This document shows, piece by piece, positions 33,646-42,725 of a stretch of DNA of 64,000 nucleotides (its first letter is position 1; the number at the start of each line of letters is the position of its first letter). The stretch comes from JAZDGX01 sp964482205 (GTDB lineage Bacteria > Eisenbacteria > RBG-16-71-46 > CAIMUX01 > WJJG01). The stretch is taken from NCBI GenBank assembly GCA_964482205.1, contig CAYZWI010000017.1:1-64000 (forward strand), in the 5' to 3' direction. Both the position numbers and the translations under genes were made by a program. The notes beneath the pieces were generated by a model that worked only from the letters and a program-made list of their open reading frames with translations, made no database searches and was not told the DNA's origin.

Positions 33646-34194
33646 TCAGTCGATCGAATCGCGACTGTCGATCCAGATGCGCACGTTCTCGTCCTTGCTT
33701 TCCACCCGCACGAGCTCGCATTCGCCTTCCTGCTCGAGCGCGGCCGCGGCGGCTCTGAAATTGAGCTCGCCGTCTTCTCCCGAGAGCAGCGCATCGACGA
33801 CCGCGAGACGCAGGCGGATGTCGACTTTCTCGTCTTTTTCGTCGACGTGGACCAGCAAGTAATCTTCCTTCTTGGTCACCCGCACGGTCTCTTCGTCGCT
33901 TTCGACGGTCACATATTCGCCGTCTCTGCCTTTCCGGAGCGCGCGCACGATCTGGGCGACATCGACCTTCTTGTCCTTGCCGCCCAGGGTCATCTGGAAC
34001 CCGTCGTGCCCTTCGGCCTCGATGAGGGGAAGCATCTCGGTGACGAGCTCCATCGGAAGATTGATGCGGACCGTCTCGCCGGCGGGTCCCGATTCATCCA
34101 CCCGGACGTGCAGCCAGTGCTGATTGGTCTCGGCCGAGACGGCGCCCGCCATCGACACGGCGACCAACGCGGAGAGCAGGAGTGCGCGGATCAT
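33646..34194 (-). CDS. Exported two-module protein of unknown function
   Basis: 182 residues with GGAGGTGG upstream. A signal peptide (1-21, AGAVSAE) precedes HWLHVRVDESGPAGETVRIN, then LPMELVTEMLPLI, and a second part with VTVESDEETVRVTKKEDYLL, HVDEKDEKVDIRLRLAVVDALL and LVRVESKDENVRIWID. It is acidic and rich in strands. It shares its layout with the smaller membrane-anchored protein downstream. Together they look like a secreted and membrane pair; role unknown. Confidence 0.68.
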   Translation of the reverse strand: MIRALLLSALVAVSMAGAVSAETNQHWLHVRVDESGPAGETVRINLPMELVTEMLPLIEAEGHDGFQMTLGGKDKKVDVAQIVRALRKGRDGEYVTVESDEETVRVTKKEDYLLVHVDEKDEKVDIRLRLAVVDALLSGEDGELNFRAAAAALEQEGECELVRVESKDENVRIWIDSRDSID

Positions 34195-34626
34195 GAGCCA
34201 CCTCCGATGTTGCAGGGAAGGCGCGCGGTCGCGCCGGGAATCGCATCGCCATATGAACGAGATCGGGAGAGCGAAGGTTGCATGGCGGGCACCAGAATCG
34301 CGGCGCCGATCGAGCTCCCGCGCCTGGCTAGCGCCCAGGGTAACCGCTTCTGCTGGAAGGAAATTCCCGATCGGGCGGAGGGGAAAGCGCCTGGAGCCAT
34401 GGCTGCTCGGCGCACCCCGTGCGCCTCTTCATCGCCCTGCCGCATCCCGAGAGCGGCTCGTCTTGCCCCTGACCCCGCGCGGCGGAGGAAAATTGGTGCA
34501 GTGCATAAGAAAGGGGGCCGTGACCGGTCTCGGACCCCGTGCTAGGCTACCCGGCAATTCAAGCTCGAAGCGATCAGGGCGCTTTGCGCCTCGTGCCTCT
34601 CAGTCGGATGCAAGGAGGGCATCGGA
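34195..34626. other. Intergenic region, 432 bases, containing the sdh promoter
   Basis: Divergent region between the exported acidic protein (leftward) and sdhC (rightward). Apart from a candidate promoter near the right end no feature was recognised. Confidence 0.5.
34520..34548 (+). promoter_or_regulatory. Candidate promoter for sdhCDAB
   Basis: GTGACC at 34520-34525 and TAGGCT at 34543-34548 with a 17-base spacer, 79 bases before the sdhC start. Moderate match only. Confidence 0.4.
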
Positions 34627-35004
34627 ATGCGCTATCGCTGGCATTCGGGATATGTCGCCTGGCTGCTCAATCGCATCACCGGCATCGCCATCAGCCTCTA
34701 CCTCATCATGCACATCTGGGTGATCCACCACTTGGCCCACGGCAAAGAGAGCTATGCCAAAGTCATGCTCGTCCTCAACAGCCCGATCTTCTGGTTCTTC
34801 GAGCTCTGCCTCATCGGGGCCGTCCTCTATCACACGATGAACGGCATCCGGCTCGTGCTGGTCGACTTCGCGGGAGGCGCGTTCTATCACAAGCGTGCCT
34901 TCTGGGTCGTGATGGCGATTGGGGTCGTCCTCTATGTGATCTGTGCGTGGGAGCTCGCGCAGACCTTCGTGGGATCGGCGCAGCACGCGGCTGTGGTCCG
35001 CTGA
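34627..35004 (+). CDS. sdhC: Succinate dehydrogenase cytochrome b subunit SdhC
   Basis: 125 residues, three membrane helices, with AAGGAGGG before the ATG. AWLLNRITGIAISLYLIMHI includes the SdhC signature RITGI and the probable haem ligand region LYLIMHIWVIHH. The third helix region has YHTMNGIRLVLVDF. It anchors the catalytic subunits and helps to form the quinone site and haem b in the inner membrane. First gene of sdhCDAB. Confidence 0.92.
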   Translation: MRYRWHSGYVAWLLNRITGIAISLYLIMHIWVIHHLAHGKESYAKVMLVLNSPIFWFFELCLIGAVLYHTMNGIRLVLVDFAGGAFYHKRAFWVVMAIGVVLYVICAWELAQTFVGSAQHAAVVR

Positions 35005-35096
35005 AGCGCGAAGCGGCCGTCAGGTTTCGATCCGGCTGTCTCGCGGGGCACTCTCAAGCCGCACAGCGAAGGCCGGTTGGTTCGGAGGTGGAAATC

Positions 35097-35465
35097 ATGC
35101 AACGGGAACGCGGCGTTCGATCGGGCGGGCTGCTGGCCTGGTTCTTCCAGCGCCTGACGGGCATCGTGCTCGCCCCCATCCTGCTCGTGCACCTGTTCAC
35201 CATGCACCGCTATCACGAGCACGGGCTGGCCTTCGAGAATGTGACCCGCTTGTTCGCGAATCCCTACTGGAAGGTCCTGGAGACGGTCTTCCTCGTCGCT
35301 GCCCTGTACCACGGACTGCTTGGAATTCACTTCGTACTTCAGGACTACATCAAGCGGCCGGGATTGCGGCTAACGATCTTCAGTCTGATCGTCATCGCGG
35401 GCGTGATCCTGGTCGCCTTCGGATTGGTGACGGTCTTCACGGTGCGTGCTTCCGCCGGCTATTGA
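35097..35465 (+). CDS. sdhD: Succinate dehydrogenase membrane anchor subunit SdhD
   Basis: 122 residues; the ATG at 35097 follows CGGAGGTGG. Three hydrophobic segments. WFFQRLTGIVLAPILLVHLF and TMHRYHEHG supply the second set of haem/quinone residues, and YHGLLGIHFVLQDYI is the third signature. It pairs with SdhC in the membrane, so the complex has two anchor subunits, unlike the single-subunit fumarate reductase type. The pattern resembles aerobic SQRs. Confidence 0.88.
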   Translation: MQRERGVRSGGLLAWFFQRLTGIVLAPILLVHLFTMHRYHEHGLAFENVTRLFANPYWKVLETVFLVAALYHGLLGIHFVLQDYIKRPGLRLTIFSLIVIAGVILVAFGLVTVFTVRASAGY

Positions 35466-35542
35466 ACGAGGCGCGGCCCCGGGCGAGGCGCCGCCACGGG
35501 CACAACGGCCGGCAGGCGCGGCTTTTCACGAGGAAGGATGAG

Positions 35543-37294
35543 ATGAAGGTCGAGATCGTTCATCACAAGCACGATGTGGTCATCATCGGCGCGGGGATCG
35601 CGGGCCTGTATGCGGCCTTGAAGACGAGCGCGCAGGTCGACACCGCGGTCATCTCCAAGCTCTATCCCACCCGCTCGCATTCGGGCGCCGCGCAGGGAGG
35701 CTGCGCCGCTTCGCTGGGCAACATGATGGAAGACCACTGGGAGTGGCACCTCTACGACTCCGTGCGCGGAAGCGACTTCCTCGGCGACCAGGATGCCCAG
35801 GAGCTGCTCGTGCGCGACGCGGTGCCGGTGATGTATGAGATGGAGCACCTGGGCGTGCCCTTCGACCGCACCTCCGAAGGCCGGATCGCGCAGCGCCCCT
35901 TCGGCGGGCACTTCGGCAATTTCGGCAAGAGCCCGATGATGCGCTCGTGCTACGCCGCCGACCGCACCGGCCACGCGCAGCTGCATTGCCTCTACGAGCA
36001 GTGTCTGAAGAACGAAGTGCGCTTCTACAACGAGTTCTTCGCGCTCTCGCTCATCATGGCCGACGGCGCGTGCCGCGGCGTGGTCGCCTGGGACATCAAG
36101 AACGGCGGCCTGCACGTCTATTCCGCCAAGGCCGTGCATCTCGCCACCGGCGGCTACGCGCGCTGCTGGAAGATCACCTCGAACGCGATGGCCAACACCG
36201 GCGACGGGCTCGCGTTGGTCTTGCGCCAGCAGCTGCCGCTCGAGGACATGGAGTTCGTGCAGTTCCATCCGACCGGCATCTGGCAGCAAGGCATTCTCGT
36301 GTCCGAAGCGGCGCGCGGCGAGGGCGGGTATCTGATCAACGACAAGGGCGAGCGCTTCATGGAGAACTACGCCAAGGCCAAGATGGAGCTCGCTCCCCGC
36401 GATGTCGTCTCGCGCGCCGAGCAGACCGAGATCGACCAGGGCCGCGGAATCAAGGGCAGCGACTCGGTGTTCCTCGATCTGCGCCACCTGGGCGCGGAAA
36501 AGATCCTCACGCGCCTGCCGCAAGTGCGCGAGCTCGCGATCAAGTTCCTCGGCCTCGACATGATCACCGATCCCATTCCCATCCAGCCGACCGCGCACTA
36601 TTCGATGGGCGGCATTCCGACCAATCTCGATACCCAGGTGCTCAGCGGCCCGGGCAAGGAAGTGGTGCCCGGCCTCTACGCGTCGGGCGAATGCGCCTGC
36701 GTCTCGGTGCACGGAGCCAATCGACTGGGCACGAACTCGACCCTCGAATGCGCGGTCTACGGAAGGCGCGGCGGGTTGAAAATGCTCGACGATGTCCGCG
36801 GCCACGAAGGCCATGTGGACCTGCCCGAAGGCGCGGCCGACATGGCGCGCGAGGAGATCGAGCACCTGCTCTCCACGGCGGGCAGCGACGGGGGCGTGCG
36901 CGCGGTCGAGTTGCGCGAGAAGCTGCAGCAGACGATGTCGGAGAATGTGGCCGTCTTCCGCACCGCCGAAGGCTTGAGCAAGCAGGTGGAGATCTGCCGC
37001 GAATTGCGCAACCAGTACCGGCAGGTGCGCCTCGACGACGGCAGCCTGCAGGCCAACACCGATCTCACCGAAGCGATCGAGCTCGGCCACATGCTCGACT
37101 TCTCGTACATGATCACGAGCTGCGCGCTCGCCCGCCCGGAATGCCGCGGCGCGCACTGGCGCACCGACCATCCGGGGCGCAACGACGCGGAGTGGTTGAA
37201 GCACACGCTCGCGTGGCTGGACGGCGAGCAGATCCGGCTCGACTACAAGCCGGTGGTCATCACGCGCTTCCAACCCGAGGAACGCAAGTATTGA
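35543..37294 (+). CDS. sdhA: Succinate dehydrogenase flavoprotein subunit SdhA
   Basis: 583 residues from the ATG at 35543 (AGGAAGGA upstream). FAD-binding VVIIGAGIAGLYAAL at the start, and the covalent-flavin His in YPTRSHSGAAQGG. Substrate-site residues are in MEFVQFHPTGIW, the SEAARGEGGYL loop, the catalytic Arg in PRDVVSRA, TAHYSMGGIPTN, and HGANRLGTNSTLEC near the end of the FAD domain. It oxidises succinate to fumarate in the TCA cycle, passing electrons to SdhB. The C-terminal helical cap is present (LRNQYRQVRLDDGS). Confidence 0.97.
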   Translation: MKVEIVHHKHDVVIIGAGIAGLYAALKTSAQVDTAVISKLYPTRSHSGAAQGGCAASLGNMMEDHWEWHLYDSVRGSDFLGDQDAQELLVRDAVPVMYEMEHLGVPFDRTSEGRIAQRPFGGHFGNFGKSPMMRSCYAADRTGHAQLHCLYEQCLKNEVRFYNEFFALSLIMADGACRGVVAWDIKNGGLHVYSAKAVHLATGGYARCWKITSNAMANTGDGLALVLRQQLPLEDMEFVQFHPTGIWQQGILVSEAARGEGGYLINDKGERFMENYAKAKMELAPRDVVSRAEQTEIDQGRGIKGSDSVFLDLRHLGAEKILTRLPQVRELAIKFLGLDMITDPIPIQPTAHYSMGGIPTNLDTQVLSGPGKEVVPGLYASGECACVSVHGANRLGTNSTLECAVYGRRGGLKMLDDVRGHEGHVDLPEGAADMAREEIEHLLSTAGSDGGVRAVELREKLQQTMSENVAVFRTAEGLSKQVEICRELRNQYRQVRLDDGSLQANTDLTEAIELGHMLDFSYMITSCALARPECRGAHWRTDHPGRNDAEWLKHTLAWLDGEQIRLDYKPVVITRFQPEERKY

Positions 37295-37369
37295 TGCGGG
37301 GCGATCGGGCGGCGGGCGGCGGGACGGCCGGCGCCTGACCGGACGCCATCGGCAAGTGGGAGAACAGGG

Positions 37370-38071
37370 ATGCAACGCACATTGCGGGTCTTTCGGTTTC
37401 AGCCGGGCAAGGACGAGAAGCCGCACTACGACGAGTTCACGATCGAGGTGCAGCCGGCCTGGACCGTGCTCGACGCGCTGAACGCGATCAAGTGGCACCA
37501 CGACGGCACGCTCACCTTCCGTCGTTCGTGCCGTCACGGGATCTGCGGCTCGTGCGCGATGATGATCAACGGCAAGAACGAGCTCGCCTGCGAGAAGCAG
37601 TTGAAGACCATCAAGGGCGTCGTGGTCGTCGAGCCGATGAAGGAATACGCCGTCCTCCGCGACCTGATGGTCGACATGGAGCCCTTCTTCGAGAAGCTGC
37701 GCCTGGTGAAGCCCTGGCTCATCAATCACACCGCGCCGCCGACCGACAAGGAGCGCCTTCAGTCGCCCGAAGAGCGGAAGATCCTCGACGGCACCTGGGA
37801 GTGCATTCTCTGCGGCGCCTGCACTTCGTCGTGCCCCGCCTTCTGGGACAACGAGAGCTTCCTCGGCCCGGCCGCGCTGCTGCGCGCGTTCCGCTATGTG
37901 GGCGACACGCGTGACGAGGGGTTATCCGAGCGCGCCGACATTCTGGACAGCAAGATCGGGGTGTGGCGCTGCCACTCGATCTTCAACTGCGTGGAAGCCT
38001 GCCCCAAGAGCTTGAATCCCACCTGGGGAATCATGAGTCTGCGGAACAAGCTGTTGAGGGAGAAGATCTAG
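37370..38071 (+). CDS. sdhB: Succinate dehydrogenase iron-sulfur subunit SdhB
   Basis: 233 residues, starting 75 bases after sdhA. The 2Fe-2S ligands are in SCRHGICGSCAMMINGKNELAC (in part), the 4Fe-4S ligands in CILCGACTSSCP, and the 3Fe-4S ligands in CHSIFNCVEACPKSLNP. All cluster cysteines are present. It carries electrons from FAD to the quinone site in SdhCD. Last gene of the operon; no convincing terminator after it. Confidence 0.97.
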   Translation: MQRTLRVFRFQPGKDEKPHYDEFTIEVQPAWTVLDALNAIKWHHDGTLTFRRSCRHGICGSCAMMINGKNELACEKQLKTIKGVVVVEPMKEYAVLRDLMVDMEPFFEKLRLVKPWLINHTAPPTDKERLQSPEERKILDGTWECILCGACTSSCPAFWDNESFLGPAALLRAFRYVGDTRDEGLSERADILDSKIGVWRCHSIFNCVEACPKSLNPTWGIMSLRNKLLREKI

Positions 38072-38114
38072 CGGAGACGGAGGCGGGTGCGAGCGAGACG
38101 CGCTCTGCCCGCCT

Positions 38115-38852
38115 TCATTTCGTCAGCATCACCCGCCGCAGTCCCCGCATCCGCCGGAATCCCAACCCCTCGCTCACATCGCGCAACGCCTCCAGCGGAT
38201 CGATGACGATCGCTCCGCACACCACGCTGACGCCGTGATCGAAGAGCACCGGGCTGAGCGGAGAGCTCGGTCCCAGCAGCAGCACCGGCTTGCCGCGAAC
38301 GAGCGCGAGCAAGTTGTCGAGCGTGTGGTTGACGAGGGTGGAGCCGCTGATCACGACCACATCCGCTTGCGGCAGCACGCGAGGCGCCTCCTCGGCGGGC
38401 AGGTCGCCTTCCTGAGGAGTGAGCTCGAGCACATCCACCGCGCGCGCGAGCGGGCGCAGGCGATCGACCATGGGGAAGTGGCCGACCATGCCGATGCGCT
38501 TTCCCGCGCCGTGCCGGAGAATCCAATCGAACACCAAGTCGTCGACGATCCCGGCGGGAAGGGGAAGCACCGATTGGATGGCCGCGAGACCGAGAGAGGC
38601 CCTTTCGTAATCCTTCGACCGGGCCAGATCCGCAAGCCCGCCGGCGCTTCGATCTCCGAGGCGCGCGGGGGAATCGCCAGGCCCGGGCGCGCTCCCTTCG
38701 TCGAGCGGGCGAGCAGCGGGATCGCGCGGGAATGCGTAGGCGAGACCCACGCGGATGCTCCACACCGCGGAGGCGCGCAGGCCGAGGCGCACTTCGCGCA
38801 CCGGCGCGTCGCGATGGGGCAAGCTTCTCAGCAAGTCGTCGATGATCGCCAT
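38115..38852 (-). CDS. DUF364 family protein (putative metal-chelate or Rossmann-type)
   Basis: 245 residues from the ATG at 38852; an ATG at 38918 would add 22 residues, and neither has a clear ribosome site. N-terminal AIIDDLLRSLPHRDAPVREV and LGLRASAVWSIRVGLAYAF are followed by the DUF364 core: GLAAIQSVLPLPAGIVDDLV, KRIGMVGHFPMVDRLRP, VVISGSTLVNHTLDNLLAL and VLLLGPSSPLSPVLFDHGV. The fold is related to enolase-like plus Rossmann proteins in structural work on other members and is suspected to bind metal ligands. The biological role is unknown. Convergent with sdhB and divergent from the HD gene. Confidence 0.82.
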   Translation of the reverse strand: MAIIDDLLRSLPHRDAPVREVRLGLRASAVWSIRVGLAYAFPRDPAARPLDEGSAPGPGDSPARLGDRSAGGLADLARSKDYERASLGLAAIQSVLPLPAGIVDDLVFDWILRHGAGKRIGMVGHFPMVDRLRPLARAVDVLELTPQEGDLPAEEAPRVLPQADVVVISGSTLVNHTLDNLLALVRGKPVLLLGPSSPLSPVLFDHGVSVVCGAIVIDPLEALRDVSEGLGFRRMRGLRRVMLTK

Positions 38853-38986
38853 GTCGGAAGAGTACTGGAGCGGTTCGTTCCATACACCCCCTTGAATCGC
38901 TTCCCGGTTGGTGGGCATGCTTGCGCGTCGCCTGGGCGAAGGCTCGCGCTCCGGCGTGCGCGGGCGTGGTGCGTGGAGGTGCGATC

Positions 38987-39550
38987 GTGGATGATCTCGT
39001 GCGCTTTCTCTTCGAGGCGGGGCAACTGAAGCGCGTGGCCCGCTCGGGCTGGTGGCTGGCCGGCATGCGCTCGCCCGAATCGGTGGCCGAGCATTCCTTC
39101 CGCTGCGCGCTGATCGGGCATTTCCTCGCGCGCCGCGACGGCCGCGCCGATGTCGCGCGCGTGACGATGATGTGCCTGCTGAACGATCTGCACGAGGCGC
39201 GGATCAACGATCTTCACAAGGTGGGGCAGGCGTACATCGATTTTCCCGCGGCCGAGAGCAAGGCCTTCGCCGATGCGGTCGCGCCGATGGCGGAGGGCGC
39301 GGAACTGCTCGCCCTGCACGAGGAATATCAACGCCAGGAGACGCGCGAGGCCCGGCTGGCCAAGGATGCCGACCGCATCGAATGCGCATTTCAGGCGCGC
39401 GAGTACGAAGCGGCCGGGTGCCCCGCCTGTCACGATTGGTTCGAGAATGCGCGCGGCTCGCTGACGACGGATGCGGGGCGCGCGTTGTTCGACGCGCTGT
39501 CGAAAGCGGATGCGAACGAGTGGTGGCGGTCCGCCCCGCGGGCGAAGTGA
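38987..39550 (+). CDS. HD-superfamily (YfbR/YGK1-like) hydrolase with altered HD pair
   Basis: 187 residues from the GTG at 38987, picked because GGAGGT lies six bases before it. FLFEAGQLKRVARSGWWLAG and SPESVAEHSFRCALIGHFLA are family-typical. The usual second motif LLHDLxEA reads LLNDLHEARINDL, so the His of the HD pair is Asn, with a His two residues later. The rest (AKDADRIECAFQAREYE) is normal. Related proteins hydrolyse 5'-nucleotides or act as HD phosphohydrolases. The changed metal ligand may reduce or alter activity. Followed after 41 bases by the radical SAM gene. Confidence 0.8.
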   Translation: MDDLVRFLFEAGQLKRVARSGWWLAGMRSPESVAEHSFRCALIGHFLARRDGRADVARVTMMCLLNDLHEARINDLHKVGQAYIDFPAAESKAFADAVAPMAEGAELLALHEEYQRQETREARLAKDADRIECAFQAREYEAAGCPACHDWFENARGSLTTDAGRALFDALSKADANEWWRSAPRAK

Positions 39551-39591
39551 AGGTGGACGGAGGTCCGCCCCGCGAGTGAAGGAGGTCGGTC

Positions 39592-40653
39592 ATGTCCCGA
39601 GGCAGGCAGCGCGCAGAACCGGCGGAGGCGCGCTGGTGGCGCGCGCTCGATGAGACCCGGCTCCTCTGCCAGCTCTGCCCGCACGCCTGCCGGGTCGCGG
39701 AAGGCGAAGCGGGCTATTGCCGCGTGCGCCGCAACGAGGGCGGCCGCTTGCGCTCGCTCAGCTACGGCCATCCGACCGGCTTCGCGCTCGATCCCATCGA
39801 GAAGAAGCCGCTCTTCCACTTCCTTCCCGGCTCGCAAATCCTGAGTTTCGGCACGCTCGGTTGCACGCTCGGATGCCGCTTCTGCCAGAACTGGCCGCAC
39901 AGCCATCCCGAGGAGGTCGATCTCGGCGAGCGCGCGATCGCGCCCGACGAAATCGTCTCGCTGGCCGAATGCCGGGGCGCGCCTTCGATCGCCTATACCT
40001 ACAACGAGCCGACCGTGTTCGCGGAGTATCTCGTCGACACCGCGCGGCTCGCGCGCGCGAAGGGGCTAAAGAATGTGGCCGTCACGAACGGCTACATCAC
40101 GCCGCTCGCGCGCCAGGAAGCCTTCGCTGATCTGGACGCGGCCAATGTGGACGTGAAGGGCTTCGACGATCGCTTCTACAGCGAGCAGGCGGGCGGCCGG
40201 CTTCGCCATGTGCTGGACACCTTGGAGTGGATCCGCCGCGAGACGAAGATCTGGCTGGAGGTCACGACGCTCCTCATCCCGGGGCTGAATGACGGGGACG
40301 AGATGCTGCGTTCCGAATGCGCCTGGATCGTCGAGCACCTCGGACCGGATGTGCCGGTGCACTTCACCGCCTTTCACCCGGCGTTTCAATTGCTCGACCG
40401 GCCGCGCACGCCTCCGGCGACCCTGCAACGCGCGCGCGACATCGCCCGCGCCGCCGGCGTCCGCTTCGTCTACATGGGGAATGTGCCCGACGGCGGCGGG
40501 CAGACGACGCGTTGCCCGAAGTGCAACGAGACGCTCGTGGAGCGAAGCTGGCAGCACACCACCGTGCGGGCGTTGCAGGACGGCAAGTGCAAACGCTGCG
40601 CGACGGTCATTCCCGGCGTCTTCGATCTCCGCCCGCCTGGGGATCAGCGATAG
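39592..40653 (+). CDS. amrS: AmmeMemoRadiSam-type radical SAM enzyme (AmrS/PflA-like)
   Basis: 353 residues with AAGGAGGTC before the ATG. N-terminal Cys region CQLCPHACRVAEGEAGYCRV, then the radical SAM cluster FGTLGCTLGCRFCQNW (CxxxCxxC, about 87-98). IAYTYNEPTVFAEYL, TNGYITP and NVDVKGFDDRFY follow along the barrel, and a C-terminal zinc-ribbon-like CPKCNE and CKRC pair ends the protein. Homologues form the three-protein AmmeMemoRadiSam system with unknown substrate. The Memo and AMMECR1 partners are not in this window. Its last ten bases overlap the convergent sppA stop region. Confidence 0.9.
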   Translation: MSRGRQRAEPAEARWWRALDETRLLCQLCPHACRVAEGEAGYCRVRRNEGGRLRSLSYGHPTGFALDPIEKKPLFHFLPGSQILSFGTLGCTLGCRFCQNWPHSHPEEVDLGERAIAPDEIVSLAECRGAPSIAYTYNEPTVFAEYLVDTARLARAKGLKNVAVTNGYITPLARQEAFADLDAANVDVKGFDDRFYSEQAGGRLRHVLDTLEWIRRETKIWLEVTTLLIPGLNDGDEMLRSECAWIVEHLGPDVPVHFTAFHPAFQLLDRPRTPPATLQRARDIARAAGVRFVYMGNVPDGGGQTTRCPKCNETLVERSWQHTTVRALQDGKCKRCATVIPGVFDLRPPGDQR

Positions 40654-42383
40654 CGCGTCTCGTCGATCGCCCACACGCCGCGCGGCTCGCGCCAGGGGCG
40701 GGTGAACTCCGCCACCAGCGCGCGCAGCATCGCGCCGAAGCTTCCGCTCTTGAGCGATTCGAAGAAATCCTTCTCGCGCGGATAGTGGATCAGCTGGACT
40801 TCCTCGCTCGCCGGAATGCCCGCCTTCTGCTTGGCCAGGGCGAGGGCGTCGTCGAAGGTGCCGAGCTGATCGATCAGTTTGAGGTTGAGCGCCTGATTGC
40901 CGGTGAAGACCCGCCCGCGCCCCACGCTGTCCACTTCGGCGACCGTCATGTTGCGCGCCCGGGCGATGTCCTCCACCCATTCGTAGTAACCGTCCCAGTG
41001 GTTGCGCGTGAACGCGTCCCACTGCTCCGGCGTGTAATCGGTGACATCGGAGTTCATCATCGCATTCGGTCCGCGGGTCACGAAATCCCAGGTGAGGCCG
41101 AGCTTGGCGTAGAGATCGCGCATGTTCATCTTGCCCGAGATCGAGCCGATCGAGCCGACGATGCTGTAGGGATTCGCGACCAGCGGCGAGAGGGGATAGC
41201 AGATCAGATAGCCGCCCGATCCGGCCACATCGCACATCGAGACGACCATCGGCTTCGCTTCGGCGGCGCGCAGCGCGGCGCGCTGGATCTTCCACGAGGT
41301 CGAGCTCTCCCCGCCGCCGCTGTCGACCCGGTAGACGATCGCATCGACATCCTTGTTCTCGGCGGCTTCCCGGAAGGCTTCGGCCATCGAAGCCGCGCCC
41401 ATCGTTTCGCCGAGCGGGAAGTTGTAGCCGCTTTCCTCTCCCTGAATCAAACCGGTCGCGTGCACCACCGCGATCGTCTTCTTGCCCTTGATGCCGGCGT
41501 CCTTGCGTTCGACCTCCGCGTAGTCGCCGCCGGAAATCATCTTCGGCCGCGCGCTGTGCCCTTTCTTGCCGCTCTCCTTCATCTGCTTCACGCCCTGCAC
41601 GCCGAGCAGGCGTTGTTCCACCTGATCCCAGTAGAGCAGCCGGTGGACGAGGCGGGCGTCGAGCGCATCGTGCGGAGAGATTGCGCCGCGGGCGAAGATG
41701 CCCTCGAGCGTGCCCGCGGGCAGGCCGCGATCCTGCTCGATCGTCGAAACGGTGTGCGGGTAGACGTCGTCGAGGATCCATTCGAGATTCGCGCGGGCGC
41801 CCGGGCTCATGTCTTCGCGCTGGACCATTTCGGCGGCCGCCTTGTAGGCGCCGATGCGGTGGAAGTTGGGCTTGATGTCGAGCTTGTCGAGCGTCCCCTT
41901 GACGAACGGCCGGCCCGCCGCCACGCCGTGCAGCGAGCAATATCCGGTGGGAAGCATGAAGAGGCTGTCGCATGCGCCGCCGAGGTACAGCGCGGTTCGA
42001 TCGAGCCACTCGGTGTACGCCCACACGGGCTTGCCCGCCTGGCGCACTTTCGCGATCGCAGCGCGCAATTCATCTTCTTTCGCATAGCCCAGGGCGGGCA
42101 TGCCGATTTTCAACACGACTGCCTTGATCCGCTCATCGTGACGCGCTTTCTCGAGGTTCTCGAGAAGGCCCGTGTGGCTGACCGCTTCGCTCATGCCCGG
42201 GATCGGCAGGCCGCCCGATGGAGGAGCTTCGGGAATCTCTCCCTCCAGATTCTGCACCAGGACCGTGCCCGCGCTGACATCGACTTTCTGATCGAACTTG
42301 CTCGCGATCATTCCGATGACGATGAGCACGAGCAGGATCTGCGCGATCAGCACGGCGAGAAACGTGCGGAGGAACGATTTCAT
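40644..42383 (-). CDS. sppA: Signal peptide peptidase SppA (protease IV), long form
   Basis: 579 residues from the ATG at 42383 (GGAGGTG upstream). One N-terminal membrane anchor (about 4-27) is followed by two tandem S49-type domains. The catalytic Lys is in FHRIGAYKAAAEMVQRED, and the nucleophile Ser in VSMCDVAGSGGYLICY, preceded by YRVDSGGGESSTSW and followed by SIVGSIGSIS. It degrades cleaved signal peptides in the inner membrane, and the long double-domain form matches E. coli SppA (about 618). A CTGACA and TATATT promoter pair lies 125 bases upstream. Confidence 0.93.
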   Translation of the reverse strand: MKSFLRTFLAVLIAQILLVLIVIGMIASKFDQKVDVSAGTVLVQNLEGEIPEAPPSGGLPIPGMSEAVSHTGLLENLEKARHDERIKAVVLKIGMPALGYAKEDELRAAIAKVRQAGKPVWAYTEWLDRTALYLGGACDSLFMLPTGYCSLHGVAAGRPFVKGTLDKLDIKPNFHRIGAYKAAAEMVQREDMSPGARANLEWILDDVYPHTVSTIEQDRGLPAGTLEGIFARGAISPHDALDARLVHRLLYWDQVEQRLLGVQGVKQMKESGKKGHSARPKMISGGDYAEVERKDAGIKGKKTIAVVHATGLIQGEESGYNFPLGETMGAASMAEAFREAAENKDVDAIVYRVDSGGGESSTSWKIQRAALRAAEAKPMVVSMCDVAGSGGYLICYPLSPLVANPYSIVGSIGSISGKMNMRDLYAKLGLTWDFVTRGPNAMMNSDVTDYTPEQWDAFTRNHWDGYYEWVEDIARARNMTVAEVDSVGRGRVFTGNQALNLKLIDQLGTFDDALALAKQKAGIPASEEVQLIHYPREKDFFESLKSGSFGAMLRALVAEFTRPWREPRGVWAIDETRYR

Positions 42384-42507
42384 TTGGGCACCTCCATGCG
42401 TGTCCACCCGGGCCGTCTCGTGGCCTGCGCTCGAATCATGCGGACGATTCGAAGACGCCGGCCGCGCGAACGGAACGCGAGCCAAGGTCGTCCAAGCCGG
42501 CGCGGAC

Positions 42508-42537
42508 AATATAACCTGGGCCGCGATGAAATGTCAG
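42508..42537 (-). promoter_or_regulatory. Candidate promoter for sppA
   Basis: On the minus strand CTGACA (42532-42537) and TATATT (42508-42513) are 18 bases apart, about 125 bases upstream of the sppA start. Confidence 0.4.
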
Positions 42538-42652
42538 CCCGGCCAGGGGGCGCGATTCCGCAGGCAGCGAAAATGAGGGAATGATTCCAAAAGGACCCGG
42601 CGGCCAAGGAGAATGAGGACCTTGTCCTGCCGGCTTGGTTGAAGATCTAAGC

Positions 42653-42725
42653 CCTTCCCCCTGAAGACATTGCCCGCCGGCCCCGTGAGCCGTTCGCTTG
42701 GCTCCTCTTACGGGCTGGGGGAAGG
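42653..42725. other. Nested inverted repeats: candidate structured RNA or complex hairpin
   Basis: Three nested inverted repeats: CCTTCCCCC (42653-42661) with GGGGGAAGG (42717-42725), GCCCG (42672-42676) with CGGGC (42711-42715), and GAGCC (42687-42691) with GGCTC (42700-42704). Together they would fold into a 73-base stem-loop. It sits 40 bases after the FIST gene stop and upstream of sppA on the same strand, and there is no U run. Function unknown. Confidence 0.45.
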
